Of a DNA stretch of 64,000 bases, positions 49,276 to 58,579 are shown piece by piece. Source of the DNA: Streptomyces physcomitrii (lineage in GTDB: Bacteria > Actinomycetota > Actinomycetes > Streptomycetales > Streptomycetaceae); contig NZ_JAAWWP010000011.1 of the NCBI RefSeq assembly GCF_012273655.1, positions 62,001 to 126,000 on the forward strand, in the 5' to 3' direction. Under the pieces are notes generated by a model. That model searched no databases. It was not told where the DNA came from and was given only the letters and a program-made list of their open reading frames with translations. A program made the position numbers and the translations under genes. Within the stretch, counting starts at the first letter, position 1; the number at the start of each line of letters is the position of its first letter.

Positions 49276-49313
49276 GCCCACCCGGATCCCGGGGCGTCCG
49301 GGCCGCCCCGTAA

Positions 49314-49340
49314 AAACAATACAAGCACGCTTGCTTGTTT
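49314..49340 (+). promoter_or_regulatory. TetR-type operator for the acyl-CoA operon
   Basis: CAAGC-AC-GCTTG (49322-49333) is a perfect inner dyad, extended by ACAAGC/GCTTGT (49321-49338) and AAACAA/TTGTTT (49314-49340). AT-rich AAAAACAATAC provides promoter-like sequence. It lies about 70-100 bp upstream of GTG 49412. The TetR gene at the end of the operon (59295) is the likely binder. The half-site CAAGC resembles operators of TetR regulators of acyl-CoA and terpenoid catabolism. Confidence 0.6.
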
Positions 49341-49411
49341 CTCCCCGCGCTGCCATGCTCGCCCCAGGGGGCGCCGGTCGCCCCCCGGCGCCGTGTCGAG
49401 GGGAGTGCTCT

Positions 49412-50221
49412 GTGTCCGAGCCGTTGCCGGTCTTCGAGGACCTGCGTGCCGAGGGTGAGGAACTCGACGCGCTGGTGGGGGAGTTGACCCCCGAGCAGTG
49501 GGGTCTCGCCACGCCCGCCGAGGGGTGGACCGTCGGCCACCAGATCGCCCATCTCGCCTGGACCGACCGGGTCGCGCTGCTCGCCCTGACCGACCCCGAG
49601 GGCTTCGGTGCCGAGGTGGAGAAGGCCCTCGTGGCGCCGGACACCTTCGTGGACGACACCGCCGCGCGCGGTGCCGCGCTGCCGCCCGCCGAGCTGCTCG
49701 CCGACTGGCGCACCGGGCGGGCGGCGCTGCACAAGGCGCTGCTCGCCGCCGAGCCCAAGGTGAAGTTCCCCTGGTTCGGGCCGCCGATGTCGGCCGCCTC
49801 GGTGGCCACCGGGCGGCTGATGGAGACCTGGGCGCACGGCCAGGACGTGGTGGACGCCCTCGGGGTGCGACGCGCGCCGACCGACCGGCTGAAGAACGTG
49901 GTGCACATCGCCGTGCGCACCCGTGACTTCGCCTTCCAGGTCCACGAGCTGCCGGTGCCCGCCGAGCCCTTCCGTATCGAACTCACCGCGCCTTCGGGCC
50001 GGTTGTGGACCTACGGTCCCGAGGACGCGGCGCAGCGGGTGCGCGGGAGCGCCCATGAGTTCTGCCTGCTCGCCACCCAGCGGGTGCACCGCGACGATGT
50101 GCGGCTCACCGCCGAGGGGCCGGAGGCCGACCGGTGGCTCGGCATCGTCCAGGCCTTCGCGGGACCGCCGGGCGGCGGGCGCCCGCCGCAGGAGGAGCCC
50201 GCGGGGGGTGAGCGGCGATGA
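49412..50221 (+). CDS. TIGR03084-family DinB-like metal-binding protein
   Basis: 269 aa, GTG after GGGGAG. EDLRAEGEELDALVGELTPE, GWTVGHQIAHLAWTDRVA and LMETWAHGQDVVDALG contain His residues for metal binding typical of DinB/mycothiol-dependent isomerases. The family TIGR03084 is nearly always next to AtuA and acyl-CoA carboxylase genes in actinobacteria, as here. Its TGA overlaps the AtuA ATG (ATGA). The biochemical role in the operon is unknown; a mycothiol-dependent isomerase or hydrolase is possible. Confidence 0.85.
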   Translation: MSEPLPVFEDLRAEGEELDALVGELTPEQWGLATPAEGWTVGHQIAHLAWTDRVALLALTDPEGFGAEVEKALVAPDTFVDDTAARGAALPPAELLADWRTGRAALHKALLAAEPKVKFPWFGPPMSAASVATGRLMETWAHGQDVVDALGVRRAPTDRLKNVVHIAVRTRDFAFQVHELPVPAEPFRIELTAPSGRLWTYGPEDAAQRVRGSAHEFCLLATQRVHRDDVRLTAEGPEADRWLGIVQAFAGPPGGGRPPQEEPAGGERR

Positions 50222-51942
50222 GCCGGGAGGTGCTGCGTATCGGCAATGCCTCCGGTTTCTACGGGGACCGCTTCGAGGCGATGCGCGAGATGCTCACCGG
50301 CGGTCCGCTGGACGTGCTGACCGGGGACTACCTCGCCGAGCTGACCATGCTGATCCTCGGCCGGGACCGGCTGCGGGACAGTGCGCTCGGCTACGCCAAG
50401 ACCTATCTGCGGCAGCTGGAGGAGTGCCTCGGGATCGCGCGCGAGCGCGGGGTGAAGCTGGTCAGCAACGCCGGGGGCCTCGCGCCCGCCGCGCTGGCCG
50501 AGGAGATCCGCGAACTCGCCGAACGCCTGGGCCTGGACGTACGGGTGGCGCATGTCGAGGGCGACGATCTGCTCGGCCGCGGCGGCTGGGGCGAGGGGGT
50601 GCTCACCGCCAACGCCTACCTCGGCGGTGAGGGCATCGCCGCCTGCCTGCGGGCCGGTGCCGATGTGGTGGTCACCGGGCGGGTCACCGACGCCGCGCTG
50701 GTGAGCGGTGCCGCCGCCGCGCACTTCGGCTGGGGCCCCGAGGACCACGACCGCCTCGCCGGTGCCGTGGTCGCCGGGCACATCCTGGAGTGCGGCACCC
50801 AGGCCACCGGCGGCAACTACGCCTTCTTCGGTGAACTGGCCCCCAGGGAGGGCGGGTTCGGGCTGCTGCGGCGGCCGGGCTTCCCGCTCGCGGAGATCCA
50901 CGAGGACGGCACCTCGGTGATCACCAAGCATCCGGGGACCGGTGGCCGCGTCGACGCCGGCACCGTCACCGCCCAGCTCCTCTACGAGACCGCCGGGGCG
51001 CGGTACGCGGGTCCCGATGTCACGGCCCGCCTGGACACGGTGCGGCTGACCGAGGAGGGTCCCGACCGGGTGCGCGTGGCGGGGGTGCGCGGTGAGGCGC
51101 CGCCGCCCACGCTGAAGGTGGGCCTGAACCGGCTCGGCGGCCACCGCAACGAGGTCGTCTTCGTCCTCACCGGTCTCGACATCGAGGCCAAGGCGGAGTT
51201 CGTCAAGGCCCAGATGGCCGAGGCCTTCGTCAAGTCGCCGCCGGCCGAGGTGCGTTGGGAACTGGTGCGCACCGACCGGCCGGACGCGCCGACCCAGGAG
51301 ACGGCGAGCGCGCTGCTGCGTCTCGTGGTGCGCGACCCGGACCAGAGCGTGGTGGGCCGCCCGCTGAGTGCCGCCGCCGTCGAACTCGCCCTCGCCAGCT
51401 ATCCCGGCTTCCACCTCACCGCCCCGCCCGCCAAGGGCACGCCCTACGGGGTCTTCGAGGCCGCGTACACGGGTCAGGAGACGGTGGCGCACTTCGCCGT
51501 GCTTCCGGACGGCTCCCGGCACCAAGTGGGCGTACCCGCAAGGACGTTGGCGCTGGAGGAGGTGGCCGAGCCCGCGCTGCCGCCGCTGCCCGCCGGGCTG
51601 CGGGAGACCCGGCGCGCCCCGCTCGGCCTGCTCGCGGGCGCGCGCAGCGGCGACAAGGGCGGCAGCGCCAATATCGGGGTGTGGGTACGGGAGGAGGCGG
51701 CCTGGGCCTGGCTCGCGGCCACCCTCACCGTGCCGAAGCTGCGTGAACTGCTGCCCGAATGCGCCGAGTTGCCGGTGACCCGGCATGTGCTGCCCAATCT
51801 GCGGGCGCTGAACTTCACCGTCGAGGGCCTGCTCGGCGAGGGGGTGGCCTCGCAGGCGCGCTTCGATCCGCAGGCCAAGGGGCTCGGCGAGTGGCTGCGC
51901 GCCCGCCACCTCGACATCCCGGTCCGGCTGCTGCCGTCATGA
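50218..51942 (+). CDS. AtuA-family protein (acyclic terpene utilisation)
   Basis: 574 aa. LRIGNASGFYGDRFEAMREM, then YLAELTMLILGRDRLRDSAL, LVSNAGGLAPAAL and HVEGDDLLGRGGWGEGVLTA are conserved in DUF1446/AtuA proteins. The C-terminal region ends RSGDKGGSANIGVWVREEA. In Pseudomonas atu operons this gene is required for growth on citronellol and geraniol. Here it is bound by 4-bp overlap to the TIGR03084 gene and followed by carboxylase subunits, so the operon may carry out a geranyl-CoA- or methylcrotonyl-CoA-like degradation. Catalytic role unproven. Confidence 0.87.
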   Translation: MSREVLRIGNASGFYGDRFEAMREMLTGGPLDVLTGDYLAELTMLILGRDRLRDSALGYAKTYLRQLEECLGIARERGVKLVSNAGGLAPAALAEEIRELAERLGLDVRVAHVEGDDLLGRGGWGEGVLTANAYLGGEGIAACLRAGADVVVTGRVTDAALVSGAAAAHFGWGPEDHDRLAGAVVAGHILECGTQATGGNYAFFGELAPREGGFGLLRRPGFPLAEIHEDGTSVITKHPGTGGRVDAGTVTAQLLYETAGARYAGPDVTARLDTVRLTEEGPDRVRVAGVRGEAPPPTLKVGLNRLGGHRNEVVFVLTGLDIEAKAEFVKAQMAEAFVKSPPAEVRWELVRTDRPDAPTQETASALLRLVVRDPDQSVVGRPLSAAAVELALASYPGFHLTAPPAKGTPYGVFEAAYTGQETVAHFAVLPDGSRHQVGVPARTLALEEVAEPALPPLPAGLRETRRAPLGLLAGARSGDKGGSANIGVWVREEAAWAWLAATLTVPKLRELLPECAELPVTRHVLPNLRALNFTVEGLLGEGVASQARFDPQAKGLGEWLRARHLDIPVRLLPS

Positions 51943-52003
51943 CCCCTGCCCGGCGCCCGACCACGACCGCCCGACAGCCCGCCCGACAGGAAGGGAGCGC
52001 CCC

Positions 52004-53611
52004 GTGACCGTGCTGCCCACCGCGCTCGACGCGAGCGCCCCCGAGTACGCCGCGAACCGCGAGAACATGCTCGGCAAGCTCGGCGAACTCACCGCCGAGC
52101 AGGACAAGGCCCTGCTCGGCGGCGGCCAGAAGTACCTCGACCGGCACCGGGGGCGCGGCAAGCTGCTCGCCCGGGAGCGCATCGAGCTGCTCCTCGACCC
52201 GGACACCCCCTTCCTCGAACTCTCCCCGCTGGCCGCCTGGGGCAGCGACTTCGCGGTCGGCGCCTCGCTGGTCACCGGCATCGGCACGGTGGAGGGCGTG
52301 GAGTGCCTGATCACCGCGAACGACCCGACGGTGCGCGGCGGCGCCAGCAACCCCTGGAGCCTGAAGAAGGCGCTGCGGGCCAACGAGATCGCCTTCGCCA
52401 ACCGGCTGCCCTGCATCAGCCTGGTCGAGTCCGGCGGCGCCGATCTGCCCTCGCAGAAGGAGATCTTCATCCCGGGCGGCGCCATCTTCCGCGATCTCAC
52501 CCGGCTCTCCGCCGCCGGGATCCCGACCATCGCGGTCGTCTTCGGCAACTCCACGGCGGGCGGCGCCTACGTCCCCGGCATGTCCGACCACGTCATCATG
52601 GTCAAGGAGCGCTCCAAGGTCTTCCTCGGCGGGCCCCCGCTGGTGAAGATGGCCACCGGCGAGGAGAGCGACGACGAGTCCCTCGGCGGCGCCGAGATGC
52701 ACGCCCGCACCTCCGGCCTCGCCGACTACTTCGCCCTCGACGAGCCGGACGCCCTGCGCCGGGCCCGCCGGGTGGTGGCCCGCCTCAACCACCGCAAGGC
52801 GTACGCGGATCCGGCCCCGGCCGAGCCGCCCGCGTACGACCCGGAGGAGCTGCTCGGCATCGTCCCGGGCGATCTGAAGACCCCCTTCGACCCGCGCGAG
52901 GTCGTCGCCCGCCTGGTCGACGGCTCCGACTTCGACGAGTTCAAGCCGCTGTACGGGCCGAGCCTGGTCACCGGCTGGGCGCGGCTGCACGGCTATCCGA
53001 TCGGGGTGCTCGCCAACGCGCAGGGCGTGCTCTTCAGCGCGGAGTCCCAGAAGGCGGCCCAGTTCATCCAGTTGGCCAACCAGCGCGACATCCCGCTGGT
53101 CTTCCTGCACAACACCACCGGCTACATGGTCGGCAGCCGGTACGAGCAGGGCGGCATCATCAAGCACGGCGCGATGATGATCAACGCGGTCTCCAACTCC
53201 AAGGTGCCGCACCTCTCGGTCCTGATGGGCGCCTCCTACGGCGCCGGGCACTACGGCATGTGCGGGCGCGCCTACGAGCCCCGCTTCCTCTTCGCCTGGC
53301 CGAGCGCCAAGTCGGCGGTGATGGGGCCCCAGCAGCTCGCCGGGGTGATGTCGATCGTGATGCGGGAGTCGGCCGCCGCCAAGGGGCGACCCTTCGACCA
53401 GGCCGCCGAGGAGCAGGACGCGGCGCTGCGCGCCATGGTGGAGCAGCAGATCGAGTCCGAGTCGCTGCCGATGTTCCTCTCCGGACGGCTCTACGACGAC
53501 GGCGTCATCGACCCGCGCGACACCCGCACCGTCCTCGGTATGTCCCTCTCCGCGATCCACACCGCGCCCGTCGAGGGCGCGCGTGGCGGCTTCGGCGTCT
53601 TCCGGATGTGA
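52004..53611 (+). CDS. acyl-CoA carboxylase beta (carboxyltransferase) subunit
   Basis: 535 aa; GTG after AAGGGAGCGCC. Both crotonase-like halves are present: AGGGKYLDRHRGRGKLLARE-type N-terminus, NDPTVRGGASNPWSLKKALR, LVESGGADLPSQKEIF, GNSTAGGAYVPGMSDH, and FLHNTTGYMVGSRYEQGGI with SYGAGHYGMCGRAYEP. These match methylcrotonyl-/geranyl-CoA carboxyltransferases (MCC beta/AtuC) more than propionyl-CoA types. Works with the adjacent biotin-bearing alpha subunit. 9-bp gap to the next gene. Which enoyl-CoA is carboxylated needs active-site comparison. Confidence 0.9.
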   Translation: MTVLPTALDASAPEYAANRENMLGKLGELTAEQDKALLGGGQKYLDRHRGRGKLLARERIELLLDPDTPFLELSPLAAWGSDFAVGASLVTGIGTVEGVECLITANDPTVRGGASNPWSLKKALRANEIAFANRLPCISLVESGGADLPSQKEIFIPGGAIFRDLTRLSAAGIPTIAVVFGNSTAGGAYVPGMSDHVIMVKERSKVFLGGPPLVKMATGEESDDESLGGAEMHARTSGLADYFALDEPDALRRARRVVARLNHRKAYADPAPAEPPAYDPEELLGIVPGDLKTPFDPREVVARLVDGSDFDEFKPLYGPSLVTGWARLHGYPIGVLANAQGVLFSAESQKAAQFIQLANQRDIPLVFLHNTTGYMVGSRYEQGGIIKHGAMMINAVSNSKVPHLSVLMGASYGAGHYGMCGRAYEPRFLFAWPSAKSAVMGPQQLAGVMSIVMRESAAAKGRPFDQAAEEQDAALRAMVEQQIESESLPMFLSGRLYDDGVIDPRDTRTVLGMSLSAIHTAPVEGARGGFGVFRM

Positions 53612-53619
53612 GGCAGTTG

Positions 53620-55701
53620 ATGATCTCTTCCCTCCTCGTCGCCAACCGCGGCGAGATCGCCTGCCGGATCTTCGGCACCTGCCGCGCCCTCGGCATCGCC
53701 ACCGTCGCCGTGCACTCCGACCCGGACTCCGGCGCCCCGCACACCCGCGAGGCCGAGAGCGCGGTACGGCTGCCGGGCGCCACCCCCGCCGAGACCTATC
53801 TCCGCGGTGACCTCCTGGTGAAGGCGGCGCAGGCCGCGGGCGCCGACGCGGTCCACCCCGGCTACGGATTCCTCTCCGAGAACGCCGACTTCGCGCGCGC
53901 CGTCCTCGACGCGGGCCTCGTCTGGGTCGGTCCGCCGCCGGAGGCGATCGCCTCGATGGCCTCCAAGACCCGCGCCAAGGAGCTCATGGCCGCCGCCGGG
54001 GTCCCGCTGCTCGCGCCCCTGGACCCGGATCGGATCACCGAGGAGCAGCTGCCGGTCCTGGTCAAGGCGGCCTCCGGCGGCGGGGGTCGCGGCATGCGGG
54101 TGGTGCGTGAACTGGCCGCGCTGCCCGAGGAGTTGGCCGCCGCCCAGGCGGAGGCGGCGAGCGCCTTCGGGGACGGCGAGGTCTTCGTCGAGCCCTATGT
54201 GGAGCGCGGCCGCCATGTCGAGGTGCAGATCCTCGCCGACGGCCACGGCACCGTCTGGGCGCTCGGCACCCGCGACTGCTCCCTCCAGCGCCGCCACCAG
54301 AAGGTCGTCGAGGAGGCGCCCGCGCCCGGCCTCGACGAGAAGCTGCGCACCACCCTGCACGAGTCGGCCGCCGCGGCGGCCCGGGCGATCGGCTACACCG
54401 GCGCCGGGACCGTGGAGTTCCTGGTCCGGGGCGAGTCCGCGTACTTCCTGGAGATGAACACCCGCCTCCAGGTCGAACACCCCGTCACCGAGGCCGTGTT
54501 CGGGCTCGACCTGGTCGCGCTCCAGCTGCGGATCGCGGAGGGCGGGGCCCTGGACCCCGAGCCGCCCGCCCCGCGCGGCCACGCCGTCGAGGCCCGCCTC
54601 TACGCCGAGGACCCGGCCCAGGGCTGGCTGCCGCAGACCGGCACCCTGCACCGCTTCGAGGTGCCCGCCGCGGACGCCGCGCACCGCCCCGGGGCCCCGG
54701 CCGCCGAGAGCGGGGTGCGCCTGGACGCGGGCTACCGCAGCGGCGACGCGGTCGGGGTGCACTACGACGCCATGCTCGCCAAGGTCATCGCCTGGGCGCC
54801 CACCCGGGCCGAGGCGGTGCGCACCCTCGCCGGTGCCCTGGAACGCGCCGTCCTGCACGGCCCGGTCACCAACCGCGAGCTGCTCGTCCGCTCCCTTCGG
54901 CACCCCGACTTCACCGGCACCGGCGGCGACCCCACCGGACTCGACACCGGCTTCTACGAGCGCCACGGCGCCGAACTCACCGGCGCCGACGGGAAGTTCG
55001 ACCACCGCGACGAGCAGATCGCCGCCCTCGCCGCCGCCCTCGCGGACTCCGCCGCCCGCACCGCGCCCACCGCGGCCCCGGCCGGCACCACCCGTCCGGG
55101 CGGCGCCCAGCCCGGCACCCGCACCTTCGGCGCCTGGCGCAATCTGCCCTCGGTGCCGCAGTCCCGCCGCTTCCGGGGGCGGGAGGGTGAACTGGAGGTC
55201 CGCTACCGGGTGTCGCGCGATTCCGTCGAGCCTCAGGAGCTGCCCGGGGTGCGGGTCCTGGCCACCGCCCCGGACGCCGTCGTACTCGAAGTGGACGGCG
55301 TACGAAGGGAGTTCGGCCTCGCCCGGTACGGGGAGCAGGTGTACGCCGACACCGCCACCGGTGCCTGGGCGCTCACCGCGCTGCCGCGCTTCCCGGACGC
55401 CGCCGGGCAGCAGGCCCCGGGCTCCCTGCTCGCCCCGATGCCCGGCACCGTGATCCGGCTCGCCGAGGGGCTCGCCGTGGGCGCCCGGATCGAGGCCGGC
55501 ACCCCGCTGGTCTGGCTGGAGGCGATGAAGATGGAGCACCGCATCACCGCTCCCGCCGCCGGCACGCTCACCGCACTGCACGCCGCCGTCGGCCACCAGG
55601 TCGAGGTCGGCGCCGTACTCGCCGTCGTCACCGAGGCAGAGGACCCGGCGGGGGCCGCAGCCCCCGCCGACACCGCAGCCACCGTGGAGGAGACCCCGTG
55701 A
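53620..55701 (+). CDS. acyl-CoA carboxylase alpha subunit (biotin carboxylase-BCCP)
   Basis: 693 aa. Biotin carboxylase: SLLVANRGEIACRIFGTCRA, HPGYGFLSENADFA, the ATP loop KAASGGGGRGMRVVRE, ECR/TRDCSLQRRHQKVVEEAP and FLEMNTRLQVEHPVTE. C-terminal biotinyl domain has the biotin lysine Lys637 in WLEAMKMEHRI. Residues 440-570 are the BT-like linker. It carboxylates biotin with ATP and bicarbonate and serves the beta subunit. Its TGA overlaps the acyl-CoA dehydrogenase GTG (GTGA). Confidence 0.93.
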   Translation: MISSLLVANRGEIACRIFGTCRALGIATVAVHSDPDSGAPHTREAESAVRLPGATPAETYLRGDLLVKAAQAAGADAVHPGYGFLSENADFARAVLDAGLVWVGPPPEAIASMASKTRAKELMAAAGVPLLAPLDPDRITEEQLPVLVKAASGGGGRGMRVVRELAALPEELAAAQAEAASAFGDGEVFVEPYVERGRHVEVQILADGHGTVWALGTRDCSLQRRHQKVVEEAPAPGLDEKLRTTLHESAAAAARAIGYTGAGTVEFLVRGESAYFLEMNTRLQVEHPVTEAVFGLDLVALQLRIAEGGALDPEPPAPRGHAVEARLYAEDPAQGWLPQTGTLHRFEVPAADAAHRPGAPAAESGVRLDAGYRSGDAVGVHYDAMLAKVIAWAPTRAEAVRTLAGALERAVLHGPVTNRELLVRSLRHPDFTGTGGDPTGLDTGFYERHGAELTGADGKFDHRDEQIAALAAALADSAARTAPTAAPAGTTRPGGAQPGTRTFGAWRNLPSVPQSRRFRGREGELEVRYRVSRDSVEPQELPGVRVLATAPDAVVLEVDGVRREFGLARYGEQVYADTATGAWALTALPRFPDAAGQQAPGSLLAPMPGTVIRLAEGLAVGARIEAGTPLVWLEAMKMEHRITAPAAGTLTALHAAVGHQVEVGAVLAVVTEAEDPAGAAAPADTAATVEETP

Positions 55702-56858
55702 CCACCGTCCTGGAGACCGAGGAGCAGCAGGCGCTGCGCGAGGCCGTCGCCTCCTTCGGCAAGCGCTTCGGCCGCGACTACATGATGGCCAAGGCCACCG
55801 CGGGCGAGTACCCGCGCGAACTGCACGAGGAGGCCGCGAAGCTCGGCTACGTCGGCGTCAGCCTGCCCGAGGAGTACGGCGGCGGGGGCGCCGGGATCTA
55901 CGAATCCTCCCTGGTGCTGGAGGAGTTGGGCGCCGCGGGCGCACCGCTGCTGATGATGATCGTCTCGCCCGCCATCACCGGCACGGTCATCTCCCGCTTC
56001 GGCACCGAGGCGCAGAAGCGCGAGTGGCTGCCCGGACTCGCCGACGGCAGCCGGATCATGGCCTTCGGCATCACCGAACCCGACGCGGGCTCCAACTCGC
56101 ACCGCATCACCACCACCGCCCGCCGCGACGGCGACGACTGGCTGCTCACCGGCCGCAAGGTCTTCGTCTCCGGCGTCGACATCGCGGACGCCACCCTCAT
56201 CGTCGGCCGCACCGAGGACGCCCGCACCGGCAAGCTCAAGCCCTGCCTGTTCATCGTCCCGCGCGACGCCCCCGGCTTCTCCCGCCACCCCATCGACATG
56301 GAACTGCACGCCGCGGAACGGCAGTTCGAGCTGGTCCTGGACGACGTGCGGCTGCCCGCCGAGTCGCTGGTCGGCGACGAGGACGCGGGCCTGCTCCAGC
56401 TCTTCGCGGGGCTGAACCCCGAGCGCATCATGACCGCCGCCTTCGCCCTCGGCATGGGCCGCTACGCCCTGGGCAAGGCCGTGGAGTACGCCAGGGAGCG
56501 CACCGTCTGGAAGCAGCCGATCGGCGCCCACCAGGCCATCGCGCACCCGCTCGCGGTCGCCCGGATCGAGCTGGACCTCGCCCAGCTGATGATGCAGAAG
56601 GCCGCCCGGCTCAACGACGCGGGCGACGACCTCGGCGCGGGCGAGGCCGCCAACATGGCCAAGTACGCCGCCGCCGAGGCCTGTGTGAAGGCCGTCGACC
56701 AGGCCGTGCACACCCTCGGCGGCAACGGCCTCACCCGCGAGTTCGGCCTCGCCTCGCTCATCACCGGGGCGCGGGTGGCCAGGATCGCCCCCGTCAGCCG
56801 CGAGATGATCCTGAACTTCGTCTCCCACCAGACCCTGGGTCTCCCCAAGTCGTACTGA
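55698..56858 (+). CDS. acyl-CoA dehydrogenase
   Basis: 386 aa. ACAD folds: EQQALREAVASFGKRFGRD, YVGVSLPEEYGGGGAGIYES, FGITEPDAGSNSHRITTTAR, FVSGVDIADATLIVGRTED and C-terminal HTLGGNGLTREFGLAS. The FAD and acyl-binding regions are intact. In this operon it likely desaturates a branched acyl-CoA (citronellyl-CoA or isovaleryl-type) before carboxylation. The catalytic base position cannot be assigned confidently by eye. It overlaps the carboxylase stop by 4 bp and is followed after 68 bp by a CoA ligase. Confidence 0.9.
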   Translation: MTTVLETEEQQALREAVASFGKRFGRDYMMAKATAGEYPRELHEEAAKLGYVGVSLPEEYGGGGAGIYESSLVLEELGAAGAPLLMMIVSPAITGTVISRFGTEAQKREWLPGLADGSRIMAFGITEPDAGSNSHRITTTARRDGDDWLLTGRKVFVSGVDIADATLIVGRTEDARTGKLKPCLFIVPRDAPGFSRHPIDMELHAAERQFELVLDDVRLPAESLVGDEDAGLLQLFAGLNPERIMTAAFALGMGRYALGKAVEYARERTVWKQPIGAHQAIAHPLAVARIELDLAQLMMQKAARLNDAGDDLGAGEAANMAKYAAAEACVKAVDQAVHTLGGNGLTREFGLASLITGARVARIAPVSREMILNFVSHQTLGLPKSY

Positions 56859-56926
56859 GGACGGGTCTACTGAACCGAGAACCGCCCGGCGAACGCCGCG
56901 GCCGGTCCCGACAGGTGGGAGTGAGC

Positions 56927-58579
56927 ATGGTGTTCCACAGCGAGTACCCGGCGGTCGAGCCCGTGGAGGAGCCCATCCACGAGGTGGTGCTCCGCGGGGC
57001 CGCCGCCCGCGGTGAGCGGCCCGCGCTGATCGACGGCGTGAGCGGCACCGTGCTCAGCTACGCCCAGCTCGACGCCTCCCACCGCCGGGTCGCCGCGGGG
57101 TTCGCCGCCGCGGGCCTGGTCAAGGGCGATGTGCTCGCCCTGCACAGCCCCAACACCCTCGCCTTCCCGGTCGCCTTCTACGGTGCCACCCGGGCCGGCG
57201 CCTCGGTCACCACCGTGCACCCGCTGTCCACGCCCGAGGAGTTCGCCAAGCAGCTGCGGGACAGCGGGGCGCGCTGGATCGTCACCGTCTCCGCGCTGCT
57301 CGGCACCGCGCGCGAGGCGGCCGAACTGCACGGCGGCATCCGGGAGATCTTCGTCTGCGACCAGGCGGAGGGCCACCGCTCGCTCTTCGGGATGCTGGCC
57401 GTGCCCGAGTGCGAGGCGCCGGAGCCGGAGGTCGCCATCGACCCGGCCACCGACATCGCCGCCCTGCCGTACTCCTCCGGCACCACCGGCGTCCCCAAGG
57501 GCGTCATGCTCACCCACCGCTCCATCGGCACCAACCTCGCCCAGTTGCAGGCCCTGCTGCCGATGACCGAGGGCGAACGCCTGCTCGCGGTGCTGCCCTT
57601 CTTCCACATCTACGGGCTCACCGCGCTGCTCAACCATCCGCTGCAGCAGGGCGCCACGGTCGTCGTGCTGCCCCGCTTCACCCTGGAGACCTTCCTCGCG
57701 GCCGTCCAGGAGCACCGCATCAGCAGCCTCTTCGTGGCCCCGCCGATCGCCCTCGCGCTGGCCAAGCACCCCTCGGTGGACGACTACGACCTCTCCTCGG
57801 TGCGGCACATCGTCAGCTCCGCCGCCCCGCTGGACGCCGAACTCGCCCGCGCCTGCGGGGCCCGCCTCGGCCTCGGCCCGATCGGCCAGGGCTACGGGAT
57901 GACCGAACTCTCGCCCGCCACCCATGTGGTGCCGCGCGGCGCCGCACACGTACCGCCGGGGACCGTCGGCAAGCTGGTGCCCGGCACCGAGCTGCGGATC
58001 GCCGCCCTGGACGGCGAGGAGGGCGGCACCCCGGGCGGCGACCTCGGGCCCGGGGAGCACGGCGAGATCGTCTTCCGCGGCCCGCAGGTCATGAAGGGCT
58101 ACCTCGGGCGGGCCGAGGCGACCGCCGCGATGATCGACGGGGACGGCTGGCTGCACACCGGGGACATCGGCTACGTCGACGAGGACGGCTGGCTCTTCGT
58201 CGTCGACCGGGTCAAGGAACTCATCAAGTACAAGGGCTTCCAGGTGGCCCCCGCCGAACTGGAGGCCCTGCTCCTCACCCACGAGGGCATCGCGGACGCC
58301 GCCGTCATCGGCGTGGGCGACGCGGACGGCAACGAGATCCCCAAGGCGTACGTGGTCCGCGCGCCCGGCGGCGCGGACCTCGGCGCGGAGCAGGTCATGG
58401 AGTGGGCGGCCGCCCGCGTCGCCCCGTACAAGAAGATCCGGCGGGTGGAGTTCGTCGAGCAGGTGCCGCGCGCCGCCAGCGGGAAGATCCTGCGGCGGGA
58501 GCTGCGCACCCGGCACGAACAGGCCGCCCAGGGGCCGGAGTCCACCGCAACCGTGGAAGGCAGGCAGCACACCCCATGA
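56927..58579 (+). CDS. acyl-CoA synthetase (4-coumarate-CoA-ligase type)
   Basis: 550 aa, ATG after GGGAGTGAGC. ANL motifs: YSSGTTGVPKGVMLTHRS (A3), QGYGMTELSPATH (A5), HTGDIGYVDEDGWLFVVDR (A7/A8) and KILRRELR with the catalytic lysine near the end. It forms acyl-AMP and then the CoA thioester of a carboxylic acid, the activation step of the operon. Its similarity to 4-coumarate-CoA ligases and the lack of phenol-specific genes leave the acid unresolved; terpenoid or branched fatty acids are suggested by AtuA. Ends with ATGA overlap to the hydratase. Confidence 0.9.
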   Translation: MVFHSEYPAVEPVEEPIHEVVLRGAAARGERPALIDGVSGTVLSYAQLDASHRRVAAGFAAAGLVKGDVLALHSPNTLAFPVAFYGATRAGASVTTVHPLSTPEEFAKQLRDSGARWIVTVSALLGTAREAAELHGGIREIFVCDQAEGHRSLFGMLAVPECEAPEPEVAIDPATDIAALPYSSGTTGVPKGVMLTHRSIGTNLAQLQALLPMTEGERLLAVLPFFHIYGLTALLNHPLQQGATVVVLPRFTLETFLAAVQEHRISSLFVAPPIALALAKHPSVDDYDLSSVRHIVSSAAPLDAELARACGARLGLGPIGQGYGMTELSPATHVVPRGAAHVPPGTVGKLVPGTELRIAALDGEEGGTPGGDLGPGEHGEIVFRGPQVMKGYLGRAEATAAMIDGDGWLHTGDIGYVDEDGWLFVVDRVKELIKYKGFQVAPAELEALLLTHEGIADAAVIGVGDADGNEIPKAYVVRAPGGADLGAEQVMEWAAARVAPYKKIRRVEFVEQVPRAASGKILRRELRTRHEQAAQGPESTATVEGRQHTP